NCBI RefSeq assembly: GCF_028583425.1
Contig: NC_072791.1
Span: 15,829,868 to 15,893,867, forward strand
DNA from: Eublepharis macularius
Taxonomy: Eukaryota > Chordata > Lepidosauria > Squamata > Eublepharidae
Direction of reading: 5' to 3'
Length of the DNA: 64,000 nt
Shown: piece after piece, positions 1-11,599 of the stretch
Position numbering within the stretch: position 1 is the stretch's first letter
How the letters are laid out: every line of letters starts with the position of its first letter
Notes under the pieces: generated by a model
Seen by the model: only the letters and a program-made list of their open reading frames with translations
What the model was told of the DNA's origin: nothing
The model's database searches: none
Translations under genes and position numbers: made by a program

Positions 1-149
1 TGAAAATCTTGTGGCACCTGATTGAGGATATGATCCTAAAGCACATCTGTTAGGGAGTAAATCACATTGAACTCAGTGGGACTTACTTCTGAGAATACAT
101 ACTTATATACACACCCATTGACATGAATGGATTTAGAAGGATGTAGGGG

Positions 150-372
150 GTGTGTGTGCATAAAGTGCCATCAAGTCACTGCTGACTTATGGTGACTCCT
201 GCTGGGGTTTTCAAGGCCAGAGACAAACAGAGGTGATTTGCCATTGCCTGTCTCTGTGTAGTGACTTTTGTCTTCCTTGGTGTTTCCCATTCAAGTAGTA
301 TCCAGTGTAGACACTACTTAGTTTCCAAGATCTGAAGAGATTGGGCTAGCCTAGGCCATCCAGGTCTGTAGC
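150..372 (-). mobile_element. 5S-rRNA-derived SINE (5S-Sauria type)
   Basis: The right part, read on the minus strand, keeps the 5S rRNA promoter region (GATCT..AGAAGCTAAGCAG type, diverged), followed leftward by the GGCAATGGCAAATCACC body and the gagtgccatcaagtca tail. Transcription would run leftward. An old copy. Confidence 0.75.
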
Positions 373-399
373 AGACTTGTTAGTCATTACAGGCCCGTA

Positions 400-1140
400 A
401 GATTGCTTTTGTTTTGTTTTTGATAGTGTAGGTGTGCTAATTTTTATATATGTTGATTCATTTATATACGCTGATTGCGAGTCGTTTCACTTTTTAAACT
501 GTGCATGCATTGATCTTTATAGTGGCATCTTTGGGGGGTGGGGAGGAACCAGCCAGCTTGAAACACGTTGGTAAATCTTTAAAAACAAACAAAACCTTAT
601 GTTTCTTCCGCATATTTAGACAATAAAACTAGAGCACTGCCTGATTTTCCTGCTGCTGATAGATATACCTGATGTAAACTGCAGAAGCTTGATCCAACCA
701 GCAGATGTTAGGCTGTCAGCCAAGCAAAAATTAGAAGGGCGGGCAGGGCCACCATGCGGTAAGAGTCTTGGGACCCTCCTCCTGCACCCAACCCACCCAA
801 AGAATGTCAGTAGATAACATGCACATTTCAGTACATAGGACTGCAACATCACAAACATTTTGCATGCTTTAATGGGTAGTGTTGGAAGGTGATAAATTCA
901 TGAGATGGGCAAATTGGTTTCTTGTTTGACTGTAAGCCGATATCCTGAAAGTCAGAGGGGAAAGGTTAGGGAGGCACGACTTTGTCTGCCCACTATTAGG
1001 CAATGAGAACCAATACATTGGGGCTCCTCAGTCTTGTGCGACCTAGAGCAATTTACTCCTTTGCAACCGCCCTCCTCTTCCCATCTTTGCACTTTGTGGC
1101 TACAATCCAAAAGCTTTCTGCAGTCTCTCAGTTGTAAGGA
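400..1140. other. Intergenic stretch without recognised gene
   Basis: No splice-bounded exon or domain seen. AT-rich at 400-600, a polypurine run near 533-545, and otherwise plain sequence. Confidence 0.5.
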
Positions 1141-1147
1141 CCGATAC

Positions 1148-1290
1148 CGGAGAGGGGCTGTGGCTGAGTGGTAGAGTATCAGCTTGGCATGCAGAAGGTC
1201 CCAGCTTCACCCCGTGGCATCTCCAGTTAAAAGGGTCCAGGTAGTAGATTCTGTGAAAGACACCTACTCTAGGCCCCAGAGAGCTGCCGC
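1148..1290 (+). mobile_element. tRNA-headed SINE (MIR-like family)
   Basis: GGGGCTGTGGCTGAGTGG opens a tRNA-like head (A box), with GGTCCCAGCTTCACCCC as B box, followed by the aaagacacctactctaggcc body. The same family is seen at 48925-49142, 49640-50405 and 57778-57960. Confidence 0.7.
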
Positions 1291-1329
1291 CAATATTTAA
1301 CTACTTTAAATCCAATTATAATACTTATG

Positions 1330-1800
1330 GGTATTATAAGACTGGGTGGTGCATTTTAGCTCAGGACATAGTCAATAACTAGTAACTGCATACTGTTTAG
1401 AATGTGGAGGGTGAGGCCACAAATGAGCTCTGGGTTCCAACTGTCTTGGGAGGGGGGGGGAGATGAGGTGTGGAATGTTGTGAGCCCCAATCAGCCTGCA
1501 TATGCAAATGACCTTGAAAGGCTGGCCCAATCAGGGAAGAGTGGCTGAGCTGGCAGTGGGCGGGGGTGCAAGCAGGCAGCAGCCTGCCAGCCACTCAGGG
1601 AAGCAGTATCCCTTTGGGAAAACACATTTTACCCCTTTTTACCCCCTTAGAGGGCAAATTTCTTAAAATCCCTTCTTAGTGGGTTTTTGCATCATGAACG
1701 GAATGTTCTCCCCAAATTTCATGTTTCTAGGTCCTGGGGTTTGGGCTGTGCATTAATGAGTCAGTCAGGACTCTTGTCTTTATATATATAGACTAGCAAC
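1330..1800 (+). repeat. Dispersed repeat, inverted partner of 10985-11450
   Basis: About 450 bp matches, in reverse complement, the block at 10985-11450: shared landmarks are the octamer-like TATGCAAAT region, the GGCAGCAGCCTGCCAGCCA segment, TTTACCCC runs, and the CCCAAATTTCATGTTTCTAGG plus TGAGTCAGTCAGGAC end next to a TATATATA tract. Family not recognised. Confidence 0.75.
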
Positions 1801-1845
1801 AAAGCCCATTGTGGGAAAAAATACAATGGGCTCTAGAAAGGGGCA
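1800..1845. repeat. Inverted repeat AGCCCATTGT/ACAATGGGCT followed by CTAG
   Basis: AGCCCATTGT and ACAATGGGCT form a 10-bp stem immediately followed by CTAG. This recalls a Helitron 3' end, but the hairpin lies closer to CTAG than is usual, so the assignment is weak. Confidence 0.35.
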
Positions 1846-1849
1846 GATG

Positions 1850-2400
1850 GGCATTGCCTCCTGCTTCATGCCTGATCCTGGCTGGGTAAAGGTGGGGAGT
1901 GGGAATTGCCACCTGCTCCACTCCTGATCCTGGCCAGGGGGAAGTCGGGGCAGGTATTGCCACCTGCTTTGCTCCTGATCCCAGCCAGGTGACAGTGTGG
2001 AGCAGGCATTGCCACCTGTTCTACGCCTGATCCCAAAAGGGTGAAGGCGGGGGGGGGGAGGCATTGCAACCTGCTCCACGCCTGATCCCGATTGGGTGAA
2101 GGTCAGGGGGCGTGCATTTCCATCTCCTTTGCTCCTGATCCCGGCCAGGGCATTGCCACCTGCTCTACTTCTGATCTCAGCTGAGTACAGGCGGGGGGCA
2201 GGCATTGCCACCTGCTCCACTCCTGATCCTGGCTGTGTGAAGACGGGGGGCGGGAGGGTATTGCTTCCTGCTCCATGCCTGATCCTGGCTGGGTAAAGGT
2301 GGAGGTGGGAATTGCCACCTGCTCTGCTCCTGATCCTGGCCGGGTGATGGTGGGGTTGGGGGGGGCATTGCCACCTGCTCCTGATCCCGGCCTGGGTTTT
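1850..2400. repeat. Minisatellite, about 11 units of about 52 bp
   Basis: Eleven diverged tandem units, each with the core ATTGCCACCTGCTCC then ACTCCTGATCCTGGC and a G-rich spacer. Units differ by point changes and G-run length; one is shortened. The open frames on both strands are products of the periodicity, not genes. Confidence 0.95.
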
Positions 2401-2410
2401 CTGCCACGGC

Positions 2411-2425
2411 AGCGCCCTCTGGTGG
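2411..2425 (-). promoter_or_regulatory. CTCF-like binding site
   Basis: AGCGCCCTCTGGTGG, whose reverse complement CCACCAGAGGGCGCT matches the CTCF core consensus (CCASYAGRKGGCGCT) at every position. It adjoins the minisatellite. Occupancy is not shown. Confidence 0.6.
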
Positions 2426-2459
2426 TGCACCGGGGTAGGATGTCAGTCGTCTAGAACAT

Positions 2460-3470
2460 GCTTACTCTTATATAAAGAAGGATTTATTTCCTTCATTTAT
2501 ACCCAATCTTTCTCCTCTATGGAGACCCAAGGAGGGTGGAGAATTCAGCTGGCCAGTATTTTATATCCAAAGTTGCAAATGGCAGAAAGACAAGAGAGGG
2601 AGAAACTGTTACAGAGAGAGGCCAGGGCACCCAGTTTCTCATAGCATACGTGTGTGGCATCACAGAGCATGGGGCAGATAAAACAAGATCCAATCAGAAG
2701 ATTAATTGATCCAGTCGGAGTGGGTGGGGACCGCTCCCAACTGCAGACAGATGGATTGGCCAGGGAGAAAGAACTCCCATATAGTTTATGAGGCTTACCA
2801 AGCCCCAGGATAGAAGGCTGCTTGCCCAAGCCCTGAAATTCATGACATAAGCACTCCTGCTGCACTTACAAACATGTTGTGCTATGTGCCATAAGGGCGC
2901 ATGCAGTTTGTGCAATCTCTTCTCCCCTCGTTTGAGGGGGACGGGTTGTGGAAATCATGCCTGTGTGCAGCCAGATCGCATGTCATGTTGCAGGCAGGGA
3001 GGGTGTGTGTGTCTGCACATTGCACAGCTCACCGCATGGATCTATGCAGGGAAGTGGGAACCAGGCCAAAGGGTGTTGGGGAAACTACTCCGGTGTAAAT
3101 GCTATGAGCGAGAAATGCTATGGCGTCATAAGAAACTTGGTTCATTGGAAAATGCATAAAGGCTTCTAGGAGCCTGGGTATCTGCTTCAAGGGTGCAGCC
3201 TGTTGCATCTCTGTATGTTTCATTGCTTCGGCCTCGTATCTTTACAGTTAGCCTCTGATGTGGGCTGTTGCTTTGATGTGCTTCTGCAGTAAGTGTTAGA
3301 TCATTCAGTCCCAAAGCAGAGATGCAGCAAAATTTCATTCCCTAAAAGAAGGCATGCCCAGAATAGTGACTCACGCAGAAGCACGGCTTCTCTGAGGACA
3401 AGTCGTTTCCCTGTCTAATGCATTTCATCATACCCTTCCCTCCAAGAAACTTAGTGGGTGCATACATGAA
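2460..3470. other. Intergenic stretch without recognised gene
   Basis: Short open frames occur on both strands but have no domain, splice context or family resemblance. No clear repeat assigned. Confidence 0.45.
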
Positions 3471-3479
3471 TTTCCCTTT

Positions 3480-3628
3480 CTTGTTTTACCTGCACAACAT
3501 CATAAGATAGGTTAACAGAATGAATCTGACCCAGGGTCACCCAGCAAGTTTATGTGGCAGGGGATTTGAACCCAGGTCTGCAGGATCCTCGTCTGACGCT
3601 CTAACCACTACACTCCACTGGTCCTCCC
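3480..3628 (-). mobile_element. tRNA-derived SINE
   Basis: Minus-strand copy: GTAGTGGTTAGAGCGTCAG head and GGTTCAAATCCC B box, then the GGGTGACCCTGGGTCAG body. Family common throughout the window. Confidence 0.75.
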
Positions 3629-3739
3629 TTGGAGAATATGGCTGCATCTGAATGTCACAATGAACTGTAGTTTCTGCAATAGATATTGCTAGATCCAGGG
3701 GACAAATCCTTGTTTGGTTGTCTTGCCTTTCTCCCACCT

Positions 3740-3955
3740 CGAGAACCAGTGCTGGACTAAGACCTGGGAGACTCAGGTCCGAATCCCCACTCTTCCATGG
3801 AAACTTGCGGGGTGACCTTGGACTTAGCCATACACTCTCAGCCTAACCTACCTCAGAGGGTTGTTGTGAGGATAAAATGGAGGAGAGGAGAACGGTGTAA
3901 GCTGCTTCGAGTCCTCATTGGGGAAAAAGGAAGACTATAAATGAAGTCAATAATC
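3740..3955 (+). mobile_element. tRNA-derived SINE
   Basis: Plus-strand copy with AGGTCCGAATCCCCACTC B box, CAGAGGGTTGTTGTGAGGAT body and an AAATGAAGT-type tail. Lies just right of an opposite-facing copy. Confidence 0.8.
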
Positions 3956-4539
3956 TTGGTAGGGAAGACATTCAGAGGTGTATTGATTATATTTGCATCC
4001 TCACATTTGTTCCATCGTGGCATCAGATACATGGGTTTCCTGTGGAGTTTCCAGTCAAGCACTGATTAGGCCTGGATCGCCTTAGCTATAGCAAGATTGA
4101 CGTAGCAAAGCTCCAACATGGCATCCATGGGTACCAGGACACCTGCTCGTGGGTTTCCTGGCAACCATTTACTCCTACAAAACACCTATTTCCAAAAGCA
4201 AAGACCCAATCCTGGCTTTCCTCCACCTCCTTAGAGACCTTACCTTTATGTCTGCGGTGTGTAGCCATGGAGAAACAGCTGCCTCCATCCTAGGGGGATG
4301 CTTGACTTGCAATCCCCAAACATTTTGGCTTGGATTCTGTTAATGCGTTCAGTGCGTACTAGATAGTTACTCTTCTGCTAAAACTTCTGTTTCTGCAAGG
4401 GCCTATTGAAAGGTCTAATGGGAATGGAAGTTTTAATAGAATAGGAATTGCGCTGCGCGGCAGAGACTGTCTAGCGAGTGTGGAACTGGCTCGTCAGATC
4501 CAGGCCTTTATGACTGGCTTCAGTCCCCATGGCAGCCAT

Positions 4540-4700
4540 TTTGTCATAGAGTTGCTGGCAGCTGGGAGGGGGAAAGCCTTATATAGAGGCTTAATGTAGA
4601 AATGGGCAGCTGGAGCTTTCCATGTGATAGAAGTAAATGATGTCACCTGGTAAATAACATCCCATTAAGCCTCGATTAAAGGGACACACACTTTCTCTAC
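4540..4700. mobile_element. Short hAT-like MITE fragment (AACAGACCTGG-type family)
   Basis: Shares AAATAACATCCCATTAA and TTAAAGGGACA with copies at 23588-23739, 23928-24080, 37511-37627 and 37734-37892. Ends degraded. Confidence 0.5.
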
Positions 4701-4809
4701 AACCTCTGGTCTGTGAGTTATGACATCACAACAAACCATGATAATAGTCTTGAAATCCTATTTTGGGGACAAACGGTGAACCGTGGACAGTCAGCAAGCC
4801 AACAGGGTA

Positions 4810-5040
4810 TAGAGGTTGGAGTGAGTGACTAGAATCTGGGAGACTCAGGTTCGAATCCCCACCCAGCCACAGAAGATTGCTGGGTGCCCTTGGGCCATCG
4901 GTCACACACTCTCAGCCTAACTTACCTCACAAGGCTGTTGAGAGGATAAAATGGTGAAGAGGAGAACAACGTGCGCTGTTTTGGTTCCCCATTGGGAAGA
5001 AAGGCGGTGTGTAAATGAAGTAAATACATAAATAAAAAAA
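4810..5040 (+). mobile_element. tRNA-derived SINE
   Basis: CAGGTTCGAATCCCCACCC B box, conserved TTGCTGGGTGCCCTTGGG and AGGATAAAATGG segments, A-rich AAATACATAAATAAA tail. Confidence 0.85.
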
Positions 5041-5049
5041 GAGGGTCGA

Positions 5050-6880
5050 TCAAACTAAAATGTTTGATGGGACCTGCATTTATAAATCACCCTTGCCTGT
5101 GCCGATTGAATGCAGCTTGCTTTAAAAAGAAGCAATGGAGTCCTACCACCAAGCCTTTCCTCCTCGGCTGCTGAGCCTGTGCGCTTTCCCTTCAGAGTTA
5201 CGCATGACTTCATTTCCCTAACATTTTATAGAGATTGGCCTCTGGCCTGCCTTTTAGTCTTTGGGGAAATTCAAGCCTGGGAACAGCTCTCCACGATTGT
5301 CTTAGCCCATTAGGCCAATCAAAGCAGCTGTGCCAAGGGACTTCTGAAAATAGCACGGCAGGCAGAGTTCCATTTCTGAAACGGGTCTTGCAAAGGAGCC
5401 TTTTGCGTAAGTGGACAGGAATGGGCAAGGGTGGCAGAAGTCGAAAGAGACTGCCTGGCTGCGGGGCTGAGCTGTAACTTGCACAAAGATCACCGGCGTC
5501 TCCCAGAGAAATTTCTCCCAGCGAGACTTCATTTCCCCATCCTCTTGGCTTGTGTGTGTGTGCGTGTGTACACGCCTGTTGTGAGGTCCTCGCCCATTGC
5601 TGCTTCGCTGAACTGTTGCTGACCGACCCACTGATATAGCGGGTGATGTCATGAGCAGCCTGTGAAGGGAAGCAAACTGCAGCTTAGGAAACCGGAGTGA
5701 ACAGGAGGGTGTCTTCCTTTGCTGTAGACATCTCTCTGCTTTCCAGAACTGGAGACCCGGCCTCCTCTCTCCACCACTCATTTCTTGTGCATTAAGTGGA
5801 GCATCATGTCCTATGCTAGGGAAGCAAAAGCCACAGTGTTTCTCAGCTCATGCTTGGAAGGATGTTGTCAAATTGGAAAGGATTCAGGAGAGACCGACGA
5901 GGAGGGTATCCAAGGTTAGACGGAGGGTTGCGTGAGGCGAGGCGGCAGGAATAAGGTATGTTACTTGGGTGGGTGGTTTTCTTAAATGGCCCTATGAACA
6001 TGTGCCATGGGGCAACTTGGCACATTGCTGAACTTGAGGGGGGTTGCTAGGGAGATGGGTGTTAATGTCTAGGTAAGTTACGATGGAGTGTGGATACAAG
6101 TTGATGCATGAAGGATTCTGCAGGGAGCAAATTAGATGTTCAGCTGGCATTGAGCAGTGGCTAAGAGAGTGAATCGGGAATCTCACATCTGCTCATAAAC
6201 TCTTAGTGGTACTAAGCCACTCTGCACCTTGTTTGAAGTATGCAGCTGATAATACTGGTCTGCATTACAGAGCTGTTGTACGGATTAGTAATGTGTACGA
6301 AGTGAATGCCTTCAGCAGCCGGTGTAGGTTTTTCTGCTGCAGGGCAAACTCTGCTCCTCCCTCCCCTGCCTCCGCACTTCCAATGACACATAGACTTGAT
6401 TCCAAATCCAGTGTTTCATTTTCCTTCATCTCCAGACTTCAGGCATGATTTGGGCTTCTTAAAAAACTTTCGCCCCCATAGGCATGTTTATTCATTTTTA
6501 AAAATCTGCATTGTTTTTTTAAAAGCACTCCTTTTTTTTAATGAAACATTCCTCCGGGAGAGAGCGACTTCATAAAGGCCAGCCATTTAGCACTCTGCAT
6601 GCCTTATATCACAAATGCTAGTTGATTCCAACTATCCAAAGTTTGTACATCTGAAGGTAGATAGGTGCAGATCCCCCATTTGGGCTCACTGCCGACCCAG
6701 CGTGTGTCTGTTTCCTCCATAAAGCACTTTATAAATGCTAAGTGTGACTGCTACTGAATTAAAGAAACCTCAGTTGATTAACTGTCTGAATTTGAATTGA
6801 CTAGTTAACCAAAACTGTTTTTTCAATTAATAAAACTATAGTTTTTGAAAAATGAATCCTGCATTTTTCTGCAAGGTGCA
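5050..6880. other. Intergenic stretch without recognised gene
   Basis: Mostly unique sequence. A GT-rich microsatellite lies at about 5551-5572. The open frame at 5302-5781 (minus, 159 codons) has no recognisable domain and includes the microsatellite-coded THTHT run; I treat it as chance. The non-coding first exon of ZBTB1 could lie somewhere in 1-18,000, but I see no CpG island here. Confidence 0.4.
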
Positions 6881-6883
6881 TGC

Positions 6884-6884
<1 letters not shown>

Positions 6885-6949
<65 letters not shown>
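6885..6949. repeat. (TAG)n microsatellite
   Basis: About 21 uninterrupted AGT/TAG units; the poly-valine open frame across it is an artefact of the repeat. Confidence 0.97.
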
Positions 6950-6950
<1 letters not shown>

Positions 6951-7440
6951 AAGGTGCTAGAAAATGAACAAGTCAGGATCTTGTGGGATTTCAGAATTCA
7001 AACTGATCGGCACCTTGAACATAATACACCAGAAATAACAGTCGTGGAAAATCGAAAAGTCTGGATAATTGACATTGCAATTCCTGGGGATGCCAGAGTC
7101 GAAGAAAAAGAACAAGAAAAATGATTAAATATAGAGGTCTTGCAATAGAAACCACCTGACTATGGAAGAAGAATGCGACAGTAGTCCCCATTGTCATCGG
7201 GGCACTTGGAACCATTTTGAAAATTTTTGCAATTCATATGGAAAAACTGCAGCTTTCTGACATAACACCTACAGAACTGCAAAAGACGGCGCTACTTGGA
7301 ACAACGTACATATTACGCCGATATCTGGTTGATAATTAGGTCTCAGGCGGAAACCTGTGTCAGCTTAGCAAGGCCAATCAATAATAACATGTGACCTCTG
7401 CTTATTGAGGATTGTGTTTTGGATAATTCGAATAATAATA
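6950..7440 (+). mobile_element. R4/Dong-like LINE, 3' end
   Basis: The frame immediately after the microsatellite encodes ILWDFRIQTDRHLEH and IIDIAIPGDARVEEKEQEK, resembling the C terminus of R4/Dong-clade ORFs (WDFxIQTD... IDxAVPGDSR..EKE). A stop ends this frame after EKEQEK, but VVPIVIGALGTILKIF-like coding sequence continues in another frame, so it is broken. The 3' end runs into AATAATAATAATAA. Dong elements are known to insert in TAA repeats; here trinucleotide tracts flank both ends. Assignment from memory of the family. Confidence 0.65.
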
Positions 7441-8060
7441 ATAAGTCTGCTTTTCTCACTGAGATCTGAGGCAGATTACATACTGCAATTGAATACACTA
7501 TAATAAATAGCTAGGACATTCACAGCAAAAATACAATATGATCAACTGTTGGAACAGTCAGTGAAAACAGATACAAGAGGGTATGGTAGCAGCAAATTTG
7601 AAAACTAGCATAAAGCAGAACACAGAGAGGAAACCCTTCTAAATTAAATATATGTATGTGGTACAGACTTCTTAGAAGATGCTTTCCACCTGTGAGAGAG
7701 TGAGGGGGGGATTACTGACCGTCCCATCGGCTAAAGAAACTGCCAGCCCCTCCTGATTGTCCCATCAGCTAAAGAAGCTCACTTGGTGGGTACATGAGAG
7801 AGGGGCCTTTTCGGTAGCAGTCGCATGACTATGGAACAGCATCTTCCAGGGAGATGCGCCCAGCCCCTTCCCTCTCGCTCTCCAGGAGGCAGCTGAAGAT
7901 ATTTAGGACTGTTTTTAATTAACTTTGTGTTTATTGGCAAGCTTAAAACTGCTTTTAAACTTTGTTTTTATTCATTTTATGATTGTTTTTATTAATATCG
8001 TAGGTTGCCTTGAGTTCCTGCAGGGTAGAAAAGCAACTAATAAATACTTTAAACAAACAT
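7440..8060. mobile_element. L2-like LINE 3' fragments
   Basis: 7440-7660 resembles the minus-strand L2-like 3' end also at 27370-27700 (CTGAGATCTGAGGCAGATTACAT). 7720-8050 resembles a plus-strand ORF2 end plus 3' UTR (ATGACTATGGAACAGCATCTTCCAGGGAGATGCG, split here by family memory, then AGGAGGCAGCTGAAGA). Confidence 0.6.
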
Positions 8061-10980
8061 AAATACCTCTTCCCAGGTGATGCCAACCATCAGAAATTTT
8101 TACAGCTTACTTTGGGCGGGGATAAATGTTGCCTGGATGTGGCTTTGTAGTCAGTCAAAATGTTGGGTTTTTTTAAGCAATTCATTTAGGTAACTAGTTG
8201 ACTAAACGTTGCAGCTCTAATTACTCTGATGATGTTCTGAAAGCCTACTGAAATGGTGAGGGCTTTGTGACGGATCTCCAGTTCCTGCGGGTGCCGATAA
8301 CTCAGGATGGAGGTGGCTGAAGGGTTGTGGGCATCCAGGGGAGCCACTGTGGTTGTTAGATTGTGAGAGCTGGCTGTGGGAGGGAACCCTGTCTTCAAAC
8401 TCTCATTCTGATTTGAAGCTCACTCAGTTGACATCATCCTTCTTGCCTGGCCTAACATATCTCATGAATCTCTTTACGTAGATGTTTTATATGGAGGCCA
8501 GTGTTTAGGGCAGTGGCAAGAAAGTGGGCCTTGGCCAAAAGAAAGCTGGGTTCTGATCCCCCGCTTGGCCTTGAAACTTTGGAGAAGGCACTCTGTGTCT
8601 AACCCAGCCTCCAAGTTTCTTTTGAGAATAAAAACAGGGAAAACCTCAACTCTTTGGAGAAAGAGCTTGGTTATAAATGTGATAACGAAGAGCCAGAAAA
8701 GTAATTTTGCTACACGCAAGAAGCAAGTTAGCTAAGAGAAACCATCACGACTTTAAAGGTAATTTAAAAATTGGCAAATAGTTTCTAAAGGCCACAATGC
8801 AGACAGAAAGATATCCAGTTGGTCTCATCCTGGATATTGGGAGAACCTTTTGGGCTCTCTTCCCCACTTGCATTCGAATTCCGTCCTCCTTTCCTCTTCC
8901 AGAAGTAGCTGTGGTAGCATTAGGTGGGTACACCGAGGTTAACGCTAACTATGGCTAGTTCAAACCCAGTTCTACCTACTTTGGGTTGTAGCTAGCCATG
9001 GTTTGGTGCAGATACAACGCCAACTGTGCTTAGCTCTGAAAAGGTAAGGAAGGAAATTGGGTGGCAGGGGGAGGAGACAGGAACAGCACGCAGGTCTCCT
9101 TGGTTCACTTGATCATCTAACTATGGTTAGAAGATTGGGAAGTGTTATGACTTTACCGGGTCCAAGTATGAAATTCATCATTACCAAGACATAGTGATTT
9201 AGGCAAGTGCCTTCACCAAGGAAAATGGTACCTAGGCAAGAAACTCTCGAGTAGTCCAGTGGCCGACATCTTACCGTCTGTCCTGGATACAAAGAAAGCC
9301 CAAGTATTTATTTGCAGAGGGGACTTCTGATCCCTAGCCAAGGATTGTCAGGGCAGGACTTCGTGACCAGAAATGACACAAACCACTCTTGTGAACAAAC
9401 ATACATTGTTCAAAGCAGCATGAAGACTAAACCTGTTGGCTGTTAAAGCAATCCCATAATGTTACAGTTTGCAAGCTTGTCTGGAAACCCAAGAACCAGT
9501 TGTGAGGAGAACTTATTGGAGTCCAGAGGTCTGAGGTCTGAATAACAGTTGGGAATTACCTCAGACAGGGATTTGAGTACTTGCAGTTACCACTAAATGG
9601 TTCTGGGGGTTTCAAGATGGCGTCAGCCATATGGAAAGTTCTCAGGCTGCCCAAACTGGGCAGAGCTACTGAATTCTCAGAGCTTATTCTAACTGAGGGT
9701 GAATCAAGTATTTTTTTTTGTAACACAGTAAGTAGGTGAAGTGTTTCTGGATTGCAACAGGGATAACAACAGTCTGGCCAGTTGCAGATGTACTTAACAT
9801 AGCAGTCTGTTCCCAAAAGTCAGATTGAATTTCTAGAAATGAGAAAGAAAGGCCTTATTTGTTAGCGTGGTTAATTATGCCAACAAAATGGATGCCTGTG
9901 GGCAATTGTGAGGCGATTGGGGACAATTTGGAAATCCCACCTCCTCTCCCCAAATTCCCTCTCTAGGATTCAGTCTTCCTACCATTTTCTCCCTCAGCTG
10001 TCTATCCTTTCTAAAATGTGTTCAAGTCTTTCTGAGGCTGCTTTTTAATGGATTTTTTCCATTCTCCCCCCCCCTCCTCCACAAGTTAGTAGATACCCAT
10101 ATTTTGTCGAGGGGTTTTTTTTTCTGTTGATTTCATCACCCCCATTGGAGGACGGTGGCCAAATTTACGGTTAGCTACAGCGATGTGTTTGTATCGGACT
10201 GGCATTGTTCAAAACACATCATCTGTATTATCATGATTATCTTTACAACTGCCTTGTAAGGTAGACCATTATTATTATACCCGGGTTAAGAAGGGGGTGG
10301 CTTACCTAAGGCCACCTAGTAAATCTGTGGCTAGGATGAGTTTTGAAACACCATTGTTCTTCCCCTCACCCTTCCTCTAGTAGAGAACAAAGAATGTGTA
10401 TGTTTTCATGGGGCAGAAGAAAGTTAGCTGTTAGCCACTCTTGGTGAACATAGTTTCAAGTGGTTAGTCACGTGGGTCTCCAACAGAGAGCTAGATTTGA
10501 ATCCAGTAGCATCTAGACGTTTCCAGGGAATAAGTTTCAAGGGTCAATCTTGTTGATCTTCAAGGCGCTACTGGACTCAAAGCTTACTCTTCTTGGCTGT
10601 CAGTTTCTGCTCTGTACTATCATGAAACTCATACTTTGATATAGTTTCTGCCTGGTAAAAGAGATCACGGGCATAGCCAGTGATATGAATTTATACTGGT
10701 CCTTGTTAGGTACATGAGGGTTATCGTCTTTATCTTTGAAATAGGAGTTGAAAAGCATCTCTCTGATTACATTTTTATCCCATTTTCTCTTCAAGGAGCT
10801 CAGGGTTCTTCCCTACATTTTATCTTCACAACAATCCTGTGATGTAGGAGAAGGTGACTGGCCTGTGATTACTACTGGCCCTAGTAAGCATTGTGGCAGA
10901 GTGGAGATTTAAACCCTGGTTTGCCCAGTATGAGTCCAACACTAGTCCCTAACTATACCAAGACCTCCTTTGTTGGAGTC
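8060..10980. other. Intergenic stretch, scattered SINE fragments
   Basis: Degraded tRNA-SINE pieces at about 8500-8690 (+), 10220-10340 (-) and 10800-10960 (-), and a tail fragment of the 22701 repeat family at 10540-10582. The rest is plain sequence with no gene seen. Confidence 0.45.
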
Positions 10981-10984
10981 AATG

Positions 10985-11450
10985 TGGTGTTTATTTATCT
11001 TTTATCGATATATATAAAGACAAGTGTCCTGACTGACTCATCAGCGCTCAGCCCAAATCCCTGGACCTAGAAACATGAAATTTGGGGAGAACATTCCTTT
11101 CATGACGTGAACACCCACTAAGAAGGGATTTTTAAGAAATTCGCCCCCTGAGGAGGTAAAAAGGGGTAAAATGTGTTTTCCTAAAGGGATACAGCTTCCC
11201 TGTGTGGCTGGCAGGCTGCTGCCTGCTTGCACCCCCGCCCACTGCCAACTTGTCCACTCTTCCCTCATTGGGACTCACAACATTCCACACCTCATACCTC
11301 CCACCCCAGAGACAGTTGAAACCCAGAGGTTATTTGTATATGCGGCCTAATTGGTCCTCACCCCGAACATTCTAAACGGTATGCAGTTGCTATTGGGAGT
11401 CATTGACTACGTCCTGACGTAAAATGCACATCTCAGTCTTCCCTTAAAAG
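10985..11450 (-). repeat. Dispersed repeat, inverted partner of 1330-1800
   Basis: Begins beside a TATATATA tract with GTCCTGACTGACTCA and CCTAGAAACATGAAATTTGG, then GGGGTAAAATGTGTTTTCC and the GGCTGGCAGGCTGCTGCC segment, mirroring the copy 9.5 kb upstream. Confidence 0.75.
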
Positions 11451-11599
11451 TTCACTAGGGTTGCCAGTCTCCCTGTGGGGCCTGGCTACCCACAAACCAA
11501 AAAATGTTACATACCTATATTATAACTGGATTTAAAGTAGTTAGATATTGTAGTGAAGCCCAGGTATCAAGCTAGATTAAAATATTTCTCTGACACCTT

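Noticed and set aside
1780-2430. 216-codon proline/glutamine-rich minus-strand frame
   Set aside because: Translation of the minisatellite in a stop-free frame.
5302-5781. 159-codon minus-strand frame
   Set aside because: Runs through a GT microsatellite and has no recognisable motif.
6852-7124. Open frame with a long poly-valine run
   Set aside because: The valines are the (TAG)n microsatellite; only the part after 6950 is real LINE coding sequence.
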